Source of the DNA: Gallionellales bacterium RIFCSPLOWO2_02_FULL_59_110 | GTDB lineage: Bacteria > Pseudomonadota > Gammaproteobacteria > Burkholderiales > Gallionellaceae | DNA length: 36,023 nucleotides | Assembly (NCBI GenBank): GCA_001801215.1 | Contig: MGXA01000074.1 | Location: 1 to 36,023, forward strand | Reading direction: 5' to 3' | Shown: positions 1-7,650 of the stretch, in pieces | How positions within the stretch are numbered: the first letter of the stretch is position 1 | Layout of the letters: every line of letters begins with the position of its first letter | The notes under the pieces: model-generated | The model's database searches: none | What the model was told of the DNA's origin: nothing | What the model saw: only the letters and a program-made list of their open reading frames with translations | Program-made: the position numbers and the translations under genes

Positions 1-1452
1 TGCAAAGGGTGCAGACAGGATTTTGCCAGATGCCACAAGGCTTGCAGAGGATTTCATGCTAAATTCTACCCACTCGATTTCACGAAGACCCAAAATATTC
101 AGTAGATTCTCGTCGTACTGTGTATTGACATCTGATTCAAACGCTTGATGCCAAGCTTCCACCCAAACAGATTTGTCTGGCGCGCCGAATGCAACAATTT
201 GCGGAAGTTGGGATGCCAAATACCCAGTTAGTTCTTGGGCTGTCGCATGATGATGGCAGAAAATGACAACCTTCTCTCCCTGACTAATCGTTGCCGCCAC
301 AGCTTTTTCCACCGCGATCATCTTTGAATGAACGCCCACTTTGCCGCGCAATTTTTTGATTTCGCGTAGCTGTTTTTCAACCAATGTTTTTTCGAGTTGG
401 TCTAACCCAATAATCTTCTCGTGCAGGTCATTTATTTCATTGTCAAAATGCTGCCATCCAACGTGAAAACGTGGGTCATTCGTAGCGCTGGTCAATTCAG
501 CACCCGCAACTTTGGCTACGCGCAACATACGATCCATGCGCAACATCAATTCCAATTCATCAGAAGTTGCTTTGGGTACAGAGATACTCCAATCCTCCCC
601 TATACCTAATGTTTTTTGCTCTTTTGGCAGATCATCAATGCTATGGCGAATCACATAATGGCTAATTGACTCGATGGCTGCGCTGGCTTTATGAACCAGT
701 TTTTTGGCAACATCATCCGAACTTCGTACGGCACTCCCCGTGTAAATATCTTCGAGTGCCCGACTAAAAATCCTGACGGCGCTATGCACATGATCTGCGC
801 CGACCAGTGTCAGCATTCGATTCAGTTCATCCAGCCTGATGCTGAAAGGCGTTGCCGTTAAAATCAAGACGCGTTCAGCATATTTCTTCTGCTTTTTTAG
901 TGAGCGGCTGAATGCCGTGTGTTCACCTTTGGCGCGATGCGCTTCGTCAACGATCAATAAATCGCACTTCAGGTTGTTGCCCGCAGCAACGTATGAATGC
1001 TTCACCACCTGGATTGAACCTGCTGGCAGGCGTTTTACCGCCCCCACTTTCACGCGCTTACGATGCACATCAGTTAAATTGGGCGCGCAACTTTGAAGCA
1101 ATGCAACATGGGACTGCAACTCTTCCTCCCAGCGTCTAACCATCACTTCATTGGGCGCCAGAATCCGAACACTTCTCTTTTCACCGGCAGACGCGAATAC
1201 CCACGCAACCAACGCAGCAACAGTAGTCTTGCCCAGCCCCACATCATCCGCGAGAAGCACACCTCCGCGAGTCGGTTCACCACAACATCCACCAAGACGT
1301 GCGAGGATGTCACGCGCAGTTAAGAATTGACGTTGCGTACTCTCAAACAAAAGCGGGCGATCGCTTGATTTGCTTGCCGCAACATAATTTTTTGGATTCG
1401 ATAAGAATCGCCATTGCGTAGCGGAGAGATTGGGCAGATCATCAACTTGCAT
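1..1452 (-). CDS. SNF2/DEAD-type DNA helicase, partial (C-terminus off the left edge)
   Basis: The minus-strand frame is open from ATG at 1452 to the window edge, giving 484 codons with no stop. Visible motifs, in order, are a Walker A (LADDVGLGKTT, about residue 70), a DEAH box (LLIVDEAHRAKG), motif III (LILTATPF) and the start of the second RecA domain (KVVIFCHHHATA). This pattern fits superfamily 2 SNF2/RapA-like translocases, including the helicases of defence operons such as DrmD of DISARM. The start at 1452 is preferred over ATG at 1458 because GAGG, which overlaps the stop of the upstream gene, then lies about 6 bases away. Only 9 bases separate it from the TDP1-like gene, so the two are probably translated from one message. 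An ATP-driven role on DNA is inferred; the substrate is unknown. The missing C-terminus could carry a further domain. Confidence 0.85.
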   Translation of the reverse strand, partial: MQVDDLPNLSATQWRFLSNPKNYVAASKSSDRPLLFESTQRQFLTARDILARLGGCCGEPTRGGVLLADDVGLGKTTVAALVAWVFASAGEKRSVRILAPNEVMVRRWEEELQSHVALLQSCAPNLTDVHRKRVKVGAVKRLPAGSIQVVKHSYVAAGNNLKCDLLIVDEAHRAKGEHTAFSRSLKKQKKYAERVLILTATPFSIRLDELNRMLTLVGADHVHSAVRIFSRALEDIYTGSAVRSSDDVAKKLVHKASAAIESISHYVIRHSIDDLPKEQKTLGIGEDWSISVPKATSDELELMLRMDRMLRVAKVAGAELTSATNDPRFHVGWQHFDNEINDLHEKIIGLDQLEKTLVEKQLREIKKLRGKVGVHSKMIAVEKAVAATISQGEKVVIFCHHHATAQELTGYLASQLPQIVAFGAPDKSVWVEAWHQAFESDVNTQYDENLLNILGLREIEWVEFSMKSSASLVASGKILSAPFA

Positions 1453-1461
1453 CGTCATTCC

Positions 1462-3387
1462 TCAAGCATCATGTTTTAAGCGCAACGCCAATTCTTCGGC
1501 TGCGAGCCGTGCCCCTGTTTCATCACTGCCGTTACGTTCGGCTTGGCGGTTAAAGGCTGCCATCAATAATCGTCCGTCACGTTGCAGAATTTCCAAAACG
1601 AACTCGTTTGAACCATGCTTTGCCAACGTTACTTGACCCGCCCAATTATCCACAACTTGCAGATGCTGGCGCGCGATGACGAATGCCTCAACCGAATAGC
1701 TGTCGGCTTGACCGGATTGCTCTTTGGCATACTCTTCCATGTCTTGATTTTCACCCGCTACTATTAGATCAGAATCCGCATCAGCATCTGTTACCGCTTT
1801 CCCTCCGTACTGTTCAATCAACAATTTATCCCGAATCGTTTGCACTTCTGATTCATCAATCTCGTCAGGAAAACTGCTTTCCCGTTCCGCTAATCTCCTT
1901 GCGTCAAACACATCTTTGATCAACTCTTCCGATTCGCATCGCAGCAACACCGATGCCGGTTGCCGCTTCGCATCAAGCCACCGGATTTGCGCTACGCGAA
2001 GACCGTCAGCGCCCGTCTTCCATTTGGTGATCGTTAACGGTTTATTGCGGCTCATAACTTGGCCAGTAACATCGCGCTCACTTTTACATTCGACGAGAAT
2101 TACTTTACCGTCCCATGTTGCCTCTGCCCAGGAAATCAATCTTGAACTGCGCCGCAGTTTGTCCGTGCTTGTGGCGGCATCTTGACTATCTTCAAACTCG
2201 GTCAAATGTTCAAAAGGCCAAGCAGCTTGCTCGACGCAGACACCCAATTCAAAATTTTCAATATTGAGTTCGCCGCTTCGTACTTCTTCTCCCCAAGCGG
2301 CCTTGCTGAAATTGGCGGATGTCAGCAATAAACGTCGGGAATTCCCTCGCTTGAAGGCATATACCTTGGCGTGGCTCCAACGATCATCGCCCGTTTGGTG
2401 GTCGTCATGAAAATGATCGGTCTGTTTATTGTCATTCGGTTCATAACGAAGCTGCAACAAGCTGCTACCCGCCGCAATTAAGTTGTTCAATGTAGATGCG
2501 GGGAGCAGCCAGTTCTTTACCCAAGGATGATTTATATCAATCCAAACCAGTGAAATTCGATCCGGCTTACCCTCAAAATGTGCGCACCATTGATGTAATG
2601 CGTCTTCACTCCAAGAACCAACGAAGGGGCTGAGCACAGACGCACTCACCGCACCGCGCACAGCAGGAATAATGTTTCGAAGACCCGCAGCTCCCCATTG
2701 CTCGCGCTGTGAATGTTTGCCGGGGACGCTGGCAACAAAGGTGATGCCTTGCGGACAGTCTGCACGAGCTAACAAATCAATGAACCTGCCAACATGCGAG
2801 TCATCACCACACGACACCGCAAGCTCGCGCATAAAGCCGGGAAAAACTCCCCAACTGCTCAATCTTGTTTTTGAGGCTTGAGGCTGAAGCGGCAAACTCA
2901 CGCGCCACGCCGCTTGAATTTGCCGCTTGAACGCAGAGTTCGTTAGATTCGCGGAAGAAATAATAATCTCAATATATTCGTTTCCATTTTTTGCCCAATG
3001 CAGCAGCCAAAGCTTTGCGTGTTGCACGGCTTTGTTATTCTTACCCACCGTTAGATGACGAATCGAGCGCCATATCCACCCGTACATTCCATCACTAACG
3101 GCGGCGGCTTCCTCACTTGATTCTTCTCGTAATGTCGAAGACACCACCACAATCCGACCATGCAATTTTTTGAGACAATCATCCAACTTAAGCAAAAAAC
3201 AACTGCGCTCTGTACCCTCTCCATCCGGCTCATGATTCAACTTCAGCAGCACGGGCAACAGGTTCTCTACCAGAAAGCGCTCATCGGCACGGTCATACGT
3301 TGTAAATAGCGCAGCCTGAAGAGTGCAACCTTCAGGCGCACCGGATTGCAGCAGCGATTCCCATCCCAAACTTTCGCCGCTACTCAT
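1462..3387 (-). CDS. TDP1-like phospholipase D superfamily phosphodiesterase
   Basis: About 641 residues with two HKD half-sites arranged as in tyrosyl-DNA phosphodiesterase 1. Counting from the longest frame (TTG at 3420), the first is QHAKLWLL with H134 and K136, then SSANLT with N158. The second is SHAKVYAF with H350 and K352, then LLTSANFSKAAWG with N370; the N-x-S-K-A-A-W-G run is typical of TDP1. TDP1 enzymes remove peptides or other groups from DNA 3' ends; other family members are nucleases. A long acidic C-terminal region (about residues 430-652) has no motif I recognise. ATG at 3387 overlaps the upstream stop by 8 bases (ATGAGTAG); ATG at 3399 or 3396 and TTG at 3420 are alternatives. 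It sits between an unknown gene and an SNF2 helicase, so a DNA-processing or defence role is likely. The activity is inferred. Confidence 0.8.
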   Translation of the reverse strand: MSSGESLGWESLLQSGAPEGCTLQAALFTTYDRADERFLVENLLPVLLKLNHEPDGEGTERSCFLLKLDDCLKKLHGRIVVVSSTLREESSEEAAAVSDGMYGWIWRSIRHLTVGKNNKAVQHAKLWLLHWAKNGNEYIEIIISSANLTNSAFKRQIQAAWRVSLPLQPQASKTRLSSWGVFPGFMRELAVSCGDDSHVGRFIDLLARADCPQGITFVASVPGKHSQREQWGAAGLRNIIPAVRGAVSASVLSPFVGSWSEDALHQWCAHFEGKPDRISLVWIDINHPWVKNWLLPASTLNNLIAAGSSLLQLRYEPNDNKQTDHFHDDHQTGDDRWSHAKVYAFKRGNSRRLLLTSANFSKAAWGEEVRSGELNIENFELGVCVEQAAWPFEHLTEFEDSQDAATSTDKLRRSSRLISWAEATWDGKVILVECKSERDVTGQVMSRNKPLTITKWKTGADGLRVAQIRWLDAKRQPASVLLRCESEELIKDVFDARRLAERESSFPDEIDESEVQTIRDKLLIEQYGGKAVTDADADSDLIVAGENQDMEEYAKEQSGQADSYSVEAFVIARQHLQVVDNWAGQVTLAKHGSNEFVLEILQRDGRLLMAAFNRQAERNGSDETGARLAAEELALRLKHDA

Positions 3388-4744
3388 CGTATTCATCATC
3401 CGAATTGGCGAGCTCGTCAAGCAGTGCTTTGGGCATTGTTTTTAGCACACCACATTGCGTGGCAAGACGACACAACGACCACAAACGAAAACCATATCTT
3501 GAGGCAGAATTTGTGGGGGGTGTACCGGCTTCGACTCGCCCGTTGCGAAGCACAAACCAGTGCAAGCCACCTCCATAGGTTTCGTGATGCTGTAGCAATA
3601 TGCGAAAACACTCGATAGGTTGATCTGTCGTAATCGCCCCGGCAAAACGATGTGCCGCCTCGATATGGCGCATTTGCATGGCGGGTACTTTGCGCCAGGC
3701 TTGCGCTGCTGCCAGCAACTCTTTGCAAACGCTCACGGCATTTTTATGTTGCGCGGCTTCTTTAAGCGCAATGTCGGGCTTATCTCGCAGCACTTCGGCA
3801 ATAACATCCATCGCTGCCATGCCCGCATCTGCCAGTCGCGAGAAACTGTAAAGCCGCGCGATAATGGGATCGTCTTTGAACTGAATGCTTAAGTATTGGC
3901 ACAGCTCAAGATGGTTAGTCGCCACAGATTTTTGAATTGCACGCACTACCTTGATTCGTTTTTGTCCTCGTGGGTCGTCGCCAAATATGATGGGCTTAAG
4001 AATCTCGGCCTCCGGCAACACCGCGAAATCATTTTTTTGACGAGGTAGCGTATTCACGTCAGCATTTTTTCCAGATTGAGCAAATCCTTTCCAGTGATTC
4101 AGCCACCAGTTGCATTCTTTGCCTCGACCTGTTTTGGCGCTCCTGCCAAGATCATCGCCAAGCTTTAGTTGCGCACCCTTTAATTTTGCGTCCAGCCATT
4201 TTGCCAACGCCATTGTTTTTGGCCCAGGAGTCCAGCCATCGCCTGCGGTCATGCCAGGCCACTTGCGAAACGCCCGGCGGTATCCGCCATACGTCCCTGT
4301 TTGCCGGTAGGCGCGAAATTGTTCGGGCGACATTCCAAAACGTTCAATGGATTGCTTGTTGATCCAAGGGGCGACGCGACGCTGCCCTGCCAATGAGCGT
4401 TGCTTCCAGTCTTCTTTTTCAAGCAGGGTAATTGTTCGAGCCACCCACATGAGCTCCAAGGGTCGCAGCCAAGCATATCGCTCGTTTTGCTCCTTGCGGG
4501 TACTCACCGAACGCCCACCACTGGCATGAAAAACCTGTTGGGACTGCACCAGACACCATGCCAGTATTGTGACCCAGCGACCATCTCGAATTCGGTTGCT
4601 AAAGTCTGGAGCGACAGCATCGGCGAATTGATCTAACAAGGCGCTTAGACCCAGAGCATCACCACGACGCACGACCAGAGGCTCCCAAGGCTCGGTGAAA
4701 AAGAAGCGCGGCACATTAATGGACGCATCAACTTTCTCAATCAT
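3380..4744 (-). CDS. Conserved-looking protein of unknown function, first gene of the helicase/TDP1-like operon
   Basis: 454 residues; I do not recognise the family with confidence. It looks soluble, with no signal peptide or membrane segment. The N-terminal third holds a run resembling other defence-associated unknowns (RIRDGRWVTILAWCL, then RYAWLRPLELMWVARTI). The middle is basic and tryptophan-rich (residues about 120-220, for example CNWWLNHWKGF), and the C-terminal half is predicted helical. The start ATG at 4744 has a GGAG box about 10 bases upstream. Its stop overlaps the start of the TDP1-like gene, which implies translational coupling and a shared process. A sensor, adaptor or substrate-recognition subunit is conceivable, but nothing in the sequence proves it. 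The gene begins 16 bases after the remains of the AbiEii toxin, so this operon may have been inserted into an AbiE locus. Confidence 0.75.
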   Translation of the reverse strand: MIEKVDASINVPRFFFTEPWEPLVVRRGDALGLSALLDQFADAVAPDFSNRIRDGRWVTILAWCLVQSQQVFHASGGRSVSTRKEQNERYAWLRPLELMWVARTITLLEKEDWKQRSLAGQRRVAPWINKQSIERFGMSPEQFRAYRQTGTYGGYRRAFRKWPGMTAGDGWTPGPKTMALAKWLDAKLKGAQLKLGDDLGRSAKTGRGKECNWWLNHWKGFAQSGKNADVNTLPRQKNDFAVLPEAEILKPIIFGDDPRGQKRIKVVRAIQKSVATNHLELCQYLSIQFKDDPIIARLYSFSRLADAGMAAMDVIAEVLRDKPDIALKEAAQHKNAVSVCKELLAAAQAWRKVPAMQMRHIEAAHRFAGAITTDQPIECFRILLQHHETYGGGLHWFVLRNGRVEAGTPPTNSASRYGFRLWSLCRLATQCGVLKTMPKALLDELANSDDEYDE

Positions 4745-4759
4745 TGTTGCTTACTCCCG

Positions 4760-4939
4760 CTAAACATACGCTCGGAAAGCAGCAGTGAAAACGACATCTA
4801 TATCCACCGACAGGCGTGGCAGATCCTGCACGAAAAGGTTGAGTGCGGTGCCGCCTTTGAGCGCAAAATGCGGCGATTCAAAAATCACCGGTGCGACGGC
4901 AAGCAGCAGGCGGACTGTATCAACGTATTGGCGATCCAT
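4760..4939 (-). pseudogene. Truncated AbiEii-type nucleotidyltransferase toxin (59 codons)
   Basis: The minus-strand frame starts at ATG 4939 and ends at TAG 4762-4760. The product begins MDRQYVDTVRLLL and contains FALKGGTALNLF followed by LPRLSVDIDVVF. These are the GG-T/S and D-x-D elements at the N-terminus of AbiEii/DUF1814 nucleotidyltransferase toxins, which are normally around 250-300 residues. The frame stops straight after the D-x-D motif, so most of the enzyme is missing and it should be inactive. Its ATG shares one base with the stop of the antitoxin gene (TAATG), the usual coupled AbiEi-AbiEii arrangement. The break lies 16 bases before the next operon, which suggests a deletion or replacement there. 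Confidence 0.85.
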
Positions 4940-5682
4940 TATTTTTTCAGGCTCAGGAGTTCACCGCTGCGGGTGCGCAGCGTCCAGCGGCGATCACTGC
5001 CCATGCGCTGGCTATGCGGGTGGACAATCTTCGCCCAAGGCAGCTCAAGTTCATCGGCGAATTGGCGCGCCAGCCGGACTACCTTGATGCGGGAGCAGTG
5101 GGTGAGCAGGGTGTCGAGCACGTCAGGACGGGGATTGCGCAGGCTCTCAGTCAGGTGCATTGCCTCTTCCACCGATTGGTGCTTGCCAACATTGCACAGC
5201 ATCTCCAGCAGCGCGCGTTCGGGGACGGATACCGGTGGACCATTCGGGGTTTCTGGTAGCGGCTGTATTCCAAAATCCGCAGGCAGTCCGGCATCGAACA
5301 GTTGGGTGGTCTGGTAACGGCAGGGATAGTGCGCCGTCAGCCAGGCTGGGATACGCATGGACTGATTGCCCCATAGCTCGATTTGATCGCGGACAGACAA
5401 GTTATGCCGGACGCCCCGCCAAGCGAGCGCCGTTTTGCCTCCGACATGCAAGCCAGGGGTACGCCTTGCCAGATACAACAAGCATCCGTCCCGGCTCGGT
5501 TGGTCACCGACGAGCAAATACACCCCGCGCGACAGATGCTGTAGCCATCCGCTCTTGGCGAGGTAAGAGGCCAATTGCGGGGAAACCTCGTGTTTAGCCA
5601 AGGTAGAGGTTTCCACGGGTTCACCGTGCGGCAGTGCATCAAGCAGTCTCTGTATTGAATTATTTGATTTAGTTAAAGCCAT
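4939..5682 (-). CDS. AbiEi-family antitoxin (type IV toxin-antitoxin), apparently orphaned
   Basis: 247 residues. The N-terminus is a winged-helix segment (about residues 8-60, with LLDALPHGEPVETSTLAK and SGWLQHLSRGVYLL), followed by the AbiEi domain (GLHVGGKTALAWRG, then PERALLEMLCNVGK, about residues 78-170). In known AbiE systems this protein represses its own operon and neutralises the AbiEii nucleotidyltransferase toxin. Here the toxin downstream is reduced to 59 codons, so the antitoxin is left without a working local partner. It could be a relic, an anti-addiction protein against AbiEii elsewhere, or a repressor of the downstream operon. AT-rich sequence upstream (5683-5830) could hold its promoter. 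Confidence 0.85.
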   Translation of the reverse strand: MALTKSNNSIQRLLDALPHGEPVETSTLAKHEVSPQLASYLAKSGWLQHLSRGVYLLVGDQPSRDGCLLYLARRTPGLHVGGKTALAWRGVRHNLSVRDQIELWGNQSMRIPAWLTAHYPCRYQTTQLFDAGLPADFGIQPLPETPNGPPVSVPERALLEMLCNVGKHQSVEEAMHLTESLRNPRPDVLDTLLTHCSRIKVVRLARQFADELELPWAKIVHPHSQRMGSDRRWTLRTRSGELLSLKK

Positions 5683-5779
5683 GCGCTAACTATGGCAAAA
5701 AATCCAAACAAATTCAAGTCAGTTGCTTGAAAAAGGAGCGCAATGCAAAGGGGTTTTCTCAATGCCGCTCATTGTGATA

Positions 5780-5811
5780 AACGAGCGTTGAATTTCACAC
5801 ACAAACCAGCC
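5780..5811 (+). repeat. Degenerate direct repeat, copy 1 (partner at 14329-14360)
   Basis: Direct comparison with 14329-14360 gives 26 identical bases of 32, without gaps. Five of the six differences are transitions. Shared blocks include AACGAGC, TTCAC and CCAGCC. Two such copies bracket the Wadjet/TumEA block and could be remnants of element ends. Confidence 0.5.
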
Positions 5812-5869
5812 GTTCAAATAAATATACACTCGTTTATTTACCGCTAATCGCGCTTTCCCCAAGCCTGCG

Positions 5870-5917
5870 CCGTTTGATACCATCAACCTTGGAAACAGCG
5901 TTGATGGTATCGGGCGG
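5870..5917 (+). repeat. Long hairpin: perfect 12-bp inverted repeat extended by G-U and G-C pairs
   Basis: GATACCATCAAC (5876-5887) pairs perfectly with GTTGATGGTATC (5900-5911) around a 12-base loop. In a plus-strand RNA the stem continues with three U-G pairs and then three G-C pairs, to 5870 and 5917. No U-run follows, so it is not a standard terminator. Because GATACCATCA recurs at 5940, a protein-binding dyad such as a recombinase accessory site is as likely as an RNA structure. Confidence 0.7.
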
Positions 5918-6107
5918 AATGAAAAATAAAAATCATTTTGATACCATCAAAAATACCATTACCAAGGGCATGCTGCCCCACGAACAACGTATTTATCGGA
6001 GCTACAGCGTATTTCTGGCTTGATAATTCGGAATCATTGATAATTCGAAACAATACATCAACAAGCAAATAGTTTGTCGTTTAATAACAATCGATTGCAA
6101 GCAAGCC

Positions 6108-6125
6108 CTACTCCCACTCAATTGT
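6108..6125 (-). other. Putative distal attachment site (copy of the guaA 3' end)
   Basis: Read on the minus strand, this stretch encodes T-I-E-W-E-stop, the exact C-terminus of GuaA. Compared with the real guaA end (14401-14418), the bases differ only at synonymous positions: E-stop is GAG TAG against GAA TAA, I is ATT against ATA, and T is ACA against ACG. The 3' end of guaA is a known target of tyrosine-recombinase integrative elements, whose distal att carries a copy from another host. The sequence before these codons is not GuaA-like, so the match is limited to the core. Confidence 0.55.
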
Positions 6126-6345
6126 TTCCTGCGCCCTGTAACCAGCATGGATACTGGGTTTGGCTCGTTGATCTTTCGGTAATACCGTCACCAATACCGT
6201 CAAAAATACGAGGCTTAGTATTCATGCGGGTTTCAGGGCGATGTTATAAAAATGCACCTTTCGCCATCTATCGAAGACTATCGGATTCATTGCATGCCCC
6301 AAAGATTCAGTTTGCCCGCCCATGGAACTGGCAAATCCGGATTCG

Positions 6346-6359
6346 CTGATACCGTCAGC
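6346..6359 (+). repeat. 14-base direct repeat CTGATACCGTCAGC, copy 1 (partner 13437-13450)
   Basis: The same 14 bases occur at 13437-13450, so the two copies flank jetABCD with one on each side. The unit is a dyad (CTGA-N5-TCAG), as expected for a protein-binding site. An exact 14-mer pair can occur by chance in 36 kb, so the position and symmetry carry the weight. Confidence 0.4.
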
Positions 6360-6474
6360 GGCAATCAGACATAAGCAGCAGTTGCAATGATATGCGAAAG
6401 TCCTTGCGATTTATACTTCGAAACAGCCTTGGTTAAGTGCCCCTCACTGCGAAACCATCCTCTCCCTCGCAGGA

Positions 6475-7650
6475 TCAGGCCAACCCTTCTTGCTCTACAG
6501 TAAATCCTGCCGTTGCAACCGCCTCCCCCAGTTCATCCCAGCCTGCCATCTGTGCAAAATGGCGAATACGCTCCAAGGTGTGGGGTGTAGCCTTCTTACG
6601 GCGCTCTTCCGGGACGTTATCGGGATGCATGACGGTGCATGGAAGGAGCACATACCCAACCGACAGTGCTTCCCGTGCGAGTACTGCTGCGATTCTGAAG
6701 CCACCCTCGTCAATATCACCCCAATGGCAAACCGGCACACCATTGGGCAAATCATGCAACAACCGGACATACATAGCGCGCCATGCCGGTGACGGCATGC
6801 CGGCGGTGTAAATCAACAGGATCGGTTCATCACAACTCCGCTTCGCCTCACTATGAAATGTCGTCAGGTTTTCGATAGTCATTATCATGGTTGGAATACT
6901 TGCCAATCGTTTCACAGTACCGGCTGGCAATCCTGTATAAGGACGATCCAGAAGAGCCGTCACCCGCTCACGTTCGATCGTCACGTTTCCAGCCAATCGT
7001 ACCGGATGTTCTTCCCTGAAAAGCCCCAGTTCCTGCCATACCGCAGCCGGCTCTCGAACTTCAGCTTCGATATTGTTTGCCAGCAAGACATCTAGGGCGC
7101 CAGTGATACGCTCGATACGCTTGCTGTCATTGAACAACCGCGCACTTGCCTCCCGTACTGGCATGGAAATCACTTCGCCGCTAATCTCGTGTCGAAATAC
7201 CTCAATGGCACGTATTGCATCAAGCCAGTCCGACACGCTATCAGGCCCCAAGCCTCTGGCCTTCCGCAATTTCCTCCAATGTGCCATCAACTCTTGAACC
7301 ACGGAAAACCGTACTGCGAAAGGCGCTAATTGCACCTCGGCCTGGTCAACTTGATCCTGCACAAGCACTACCCCGAGAAATCCGGCAAGTTTTCCGGCGT
7401 TCAACAGGTCAACTCGCCGAATAAAACCATCCTCCGTGTGTTCGTTGTCCCACTTCAATTTTACCGCCCCTTCCACTTGGGCGGCACGCATCGTTGTGTC
7501 GAATGATTCCTTTTTCTGGAGCGACGTAAAACTTCGATAATCGGCAAGATGGGACGCGGTCAAAGCGGCTTGTCTCGATCGTCTGCCGGCAGATTCCTTT
7601 TCTCCTGCCGACAAAAGCTTTTCAAGAAGCAAGCGAGCCTGAGTATCCAT
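6475..7650 (-). CDS. jetD: Wadjet nuclease subunit JetD (Toprim/DUF2220)
   Basis: 391 residues. The C-terminal Toprim fold shows its acidic residues: E260 in MIMTIENLTTFH, and D312 and D314 in CHWGDIDEGGFRI. The N-terminal 200 residues correspond to the DUF3322-like arm region. In Wadjet systems JetD is the topoisomerase VI/Spo11-like nuclease that cleaves plasmid DNA after the JetABC motor has extruded the circle. Its ATG shares one base with the jetC stop (TAATG), so it is coupled as the last gene of the operon. All three expected metal-binding acids are present, which argues for a working enzyme. After its stop lies the non-coding element end. Confidence 0.93.
   Translation of the reverse strand: MDTQARLLLEKLLSAGEKESAGRRSRQAALTASHLADYRSFTSLQKKESFDTTMRAAQVEGAVKLKWDNEHTEDGFIRRVDLLNAGKLAGFLGVVLVQDQVDQAEVQLAPFAVRFSVVQELMAHWRKLRKARGLGPDSVSDWLDAIRAIEVFRHEISGEVISMPVREASARLFNDSKRIERITGALDVLLANNIEAEVREPAAVWQELGLFREEHPVRLAGNVTIERERVTALLDRPYTGLPAGTVKRLASIPTMIMTIENLTTFHSEAKRSCDEPILLIYTAGMPSPAWRAMYVRLLHDLPNGVPVCHWGDIDEGGFRIAAVLAREALSVGYVLLPCTVMHPDNVPEERRKKATPHTLERIRHFAQMAGWDELGEAVATAGFTVEQEGLA

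Larger units (their letters stand above)
5876..6359 (+). repeat. Cluster of ATACC(A/G)TCA direct repeats, possible integrase arm sites
   Basis: Copies lie at about 5877 (with an inverted partner at 5902-5910), 5941, 5953 (degenerate), 6182, 6194 and 6349; the same motif recurs at 13232 and 13440. Spacing is irregular (two copies are 12 bases apart, others tens to hundreds), so this is not a CRISPR array. Short direct repeats flanking a recombination core are typical of tyrosine-recombinase arm sites. That role is inference. Confidence 0.45.
5683..6474. other. Non-coding element end between the AbiE locus and the Wadjet operon
   Basis: 792 bases with no credible gene on either strand. It holds an 18-bp-stem hairpin at 5870-5917, a set of ATACC(A/G)TCA motifs from 5877 to 6359, a copy of the last codons of guaA at 6108-6125, and a 32-base stretch (5780-5811) resembling one beside guaA. 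The left part is AT-rich and may contain the abiEi promoter. Dense repeats, no coding and an att-like core together resemble the end of an integrative element. No integrase gene is present. Confidence 0.6.

Noticed and set aside
6120..6225. Small minus-strand frame beginning MNTKPRIFDGIGDGI
   Set aside because: It arises from the ATACCGTCA repeats, is only 34 codons and has no ribosome site; repeat DNA explains it better.
6074..6349. 91-codon plus-strand gene in the non-coding gap
   Set aside because: Its composition is random and it overlaps the att-like site and repeats; there is no convincing ribosome site or family.
5876..6359. CRISPR array
   Set aside because: The repeats are only 8-12 bases, irregularly spaced and degenerate, and no cas genes are present.
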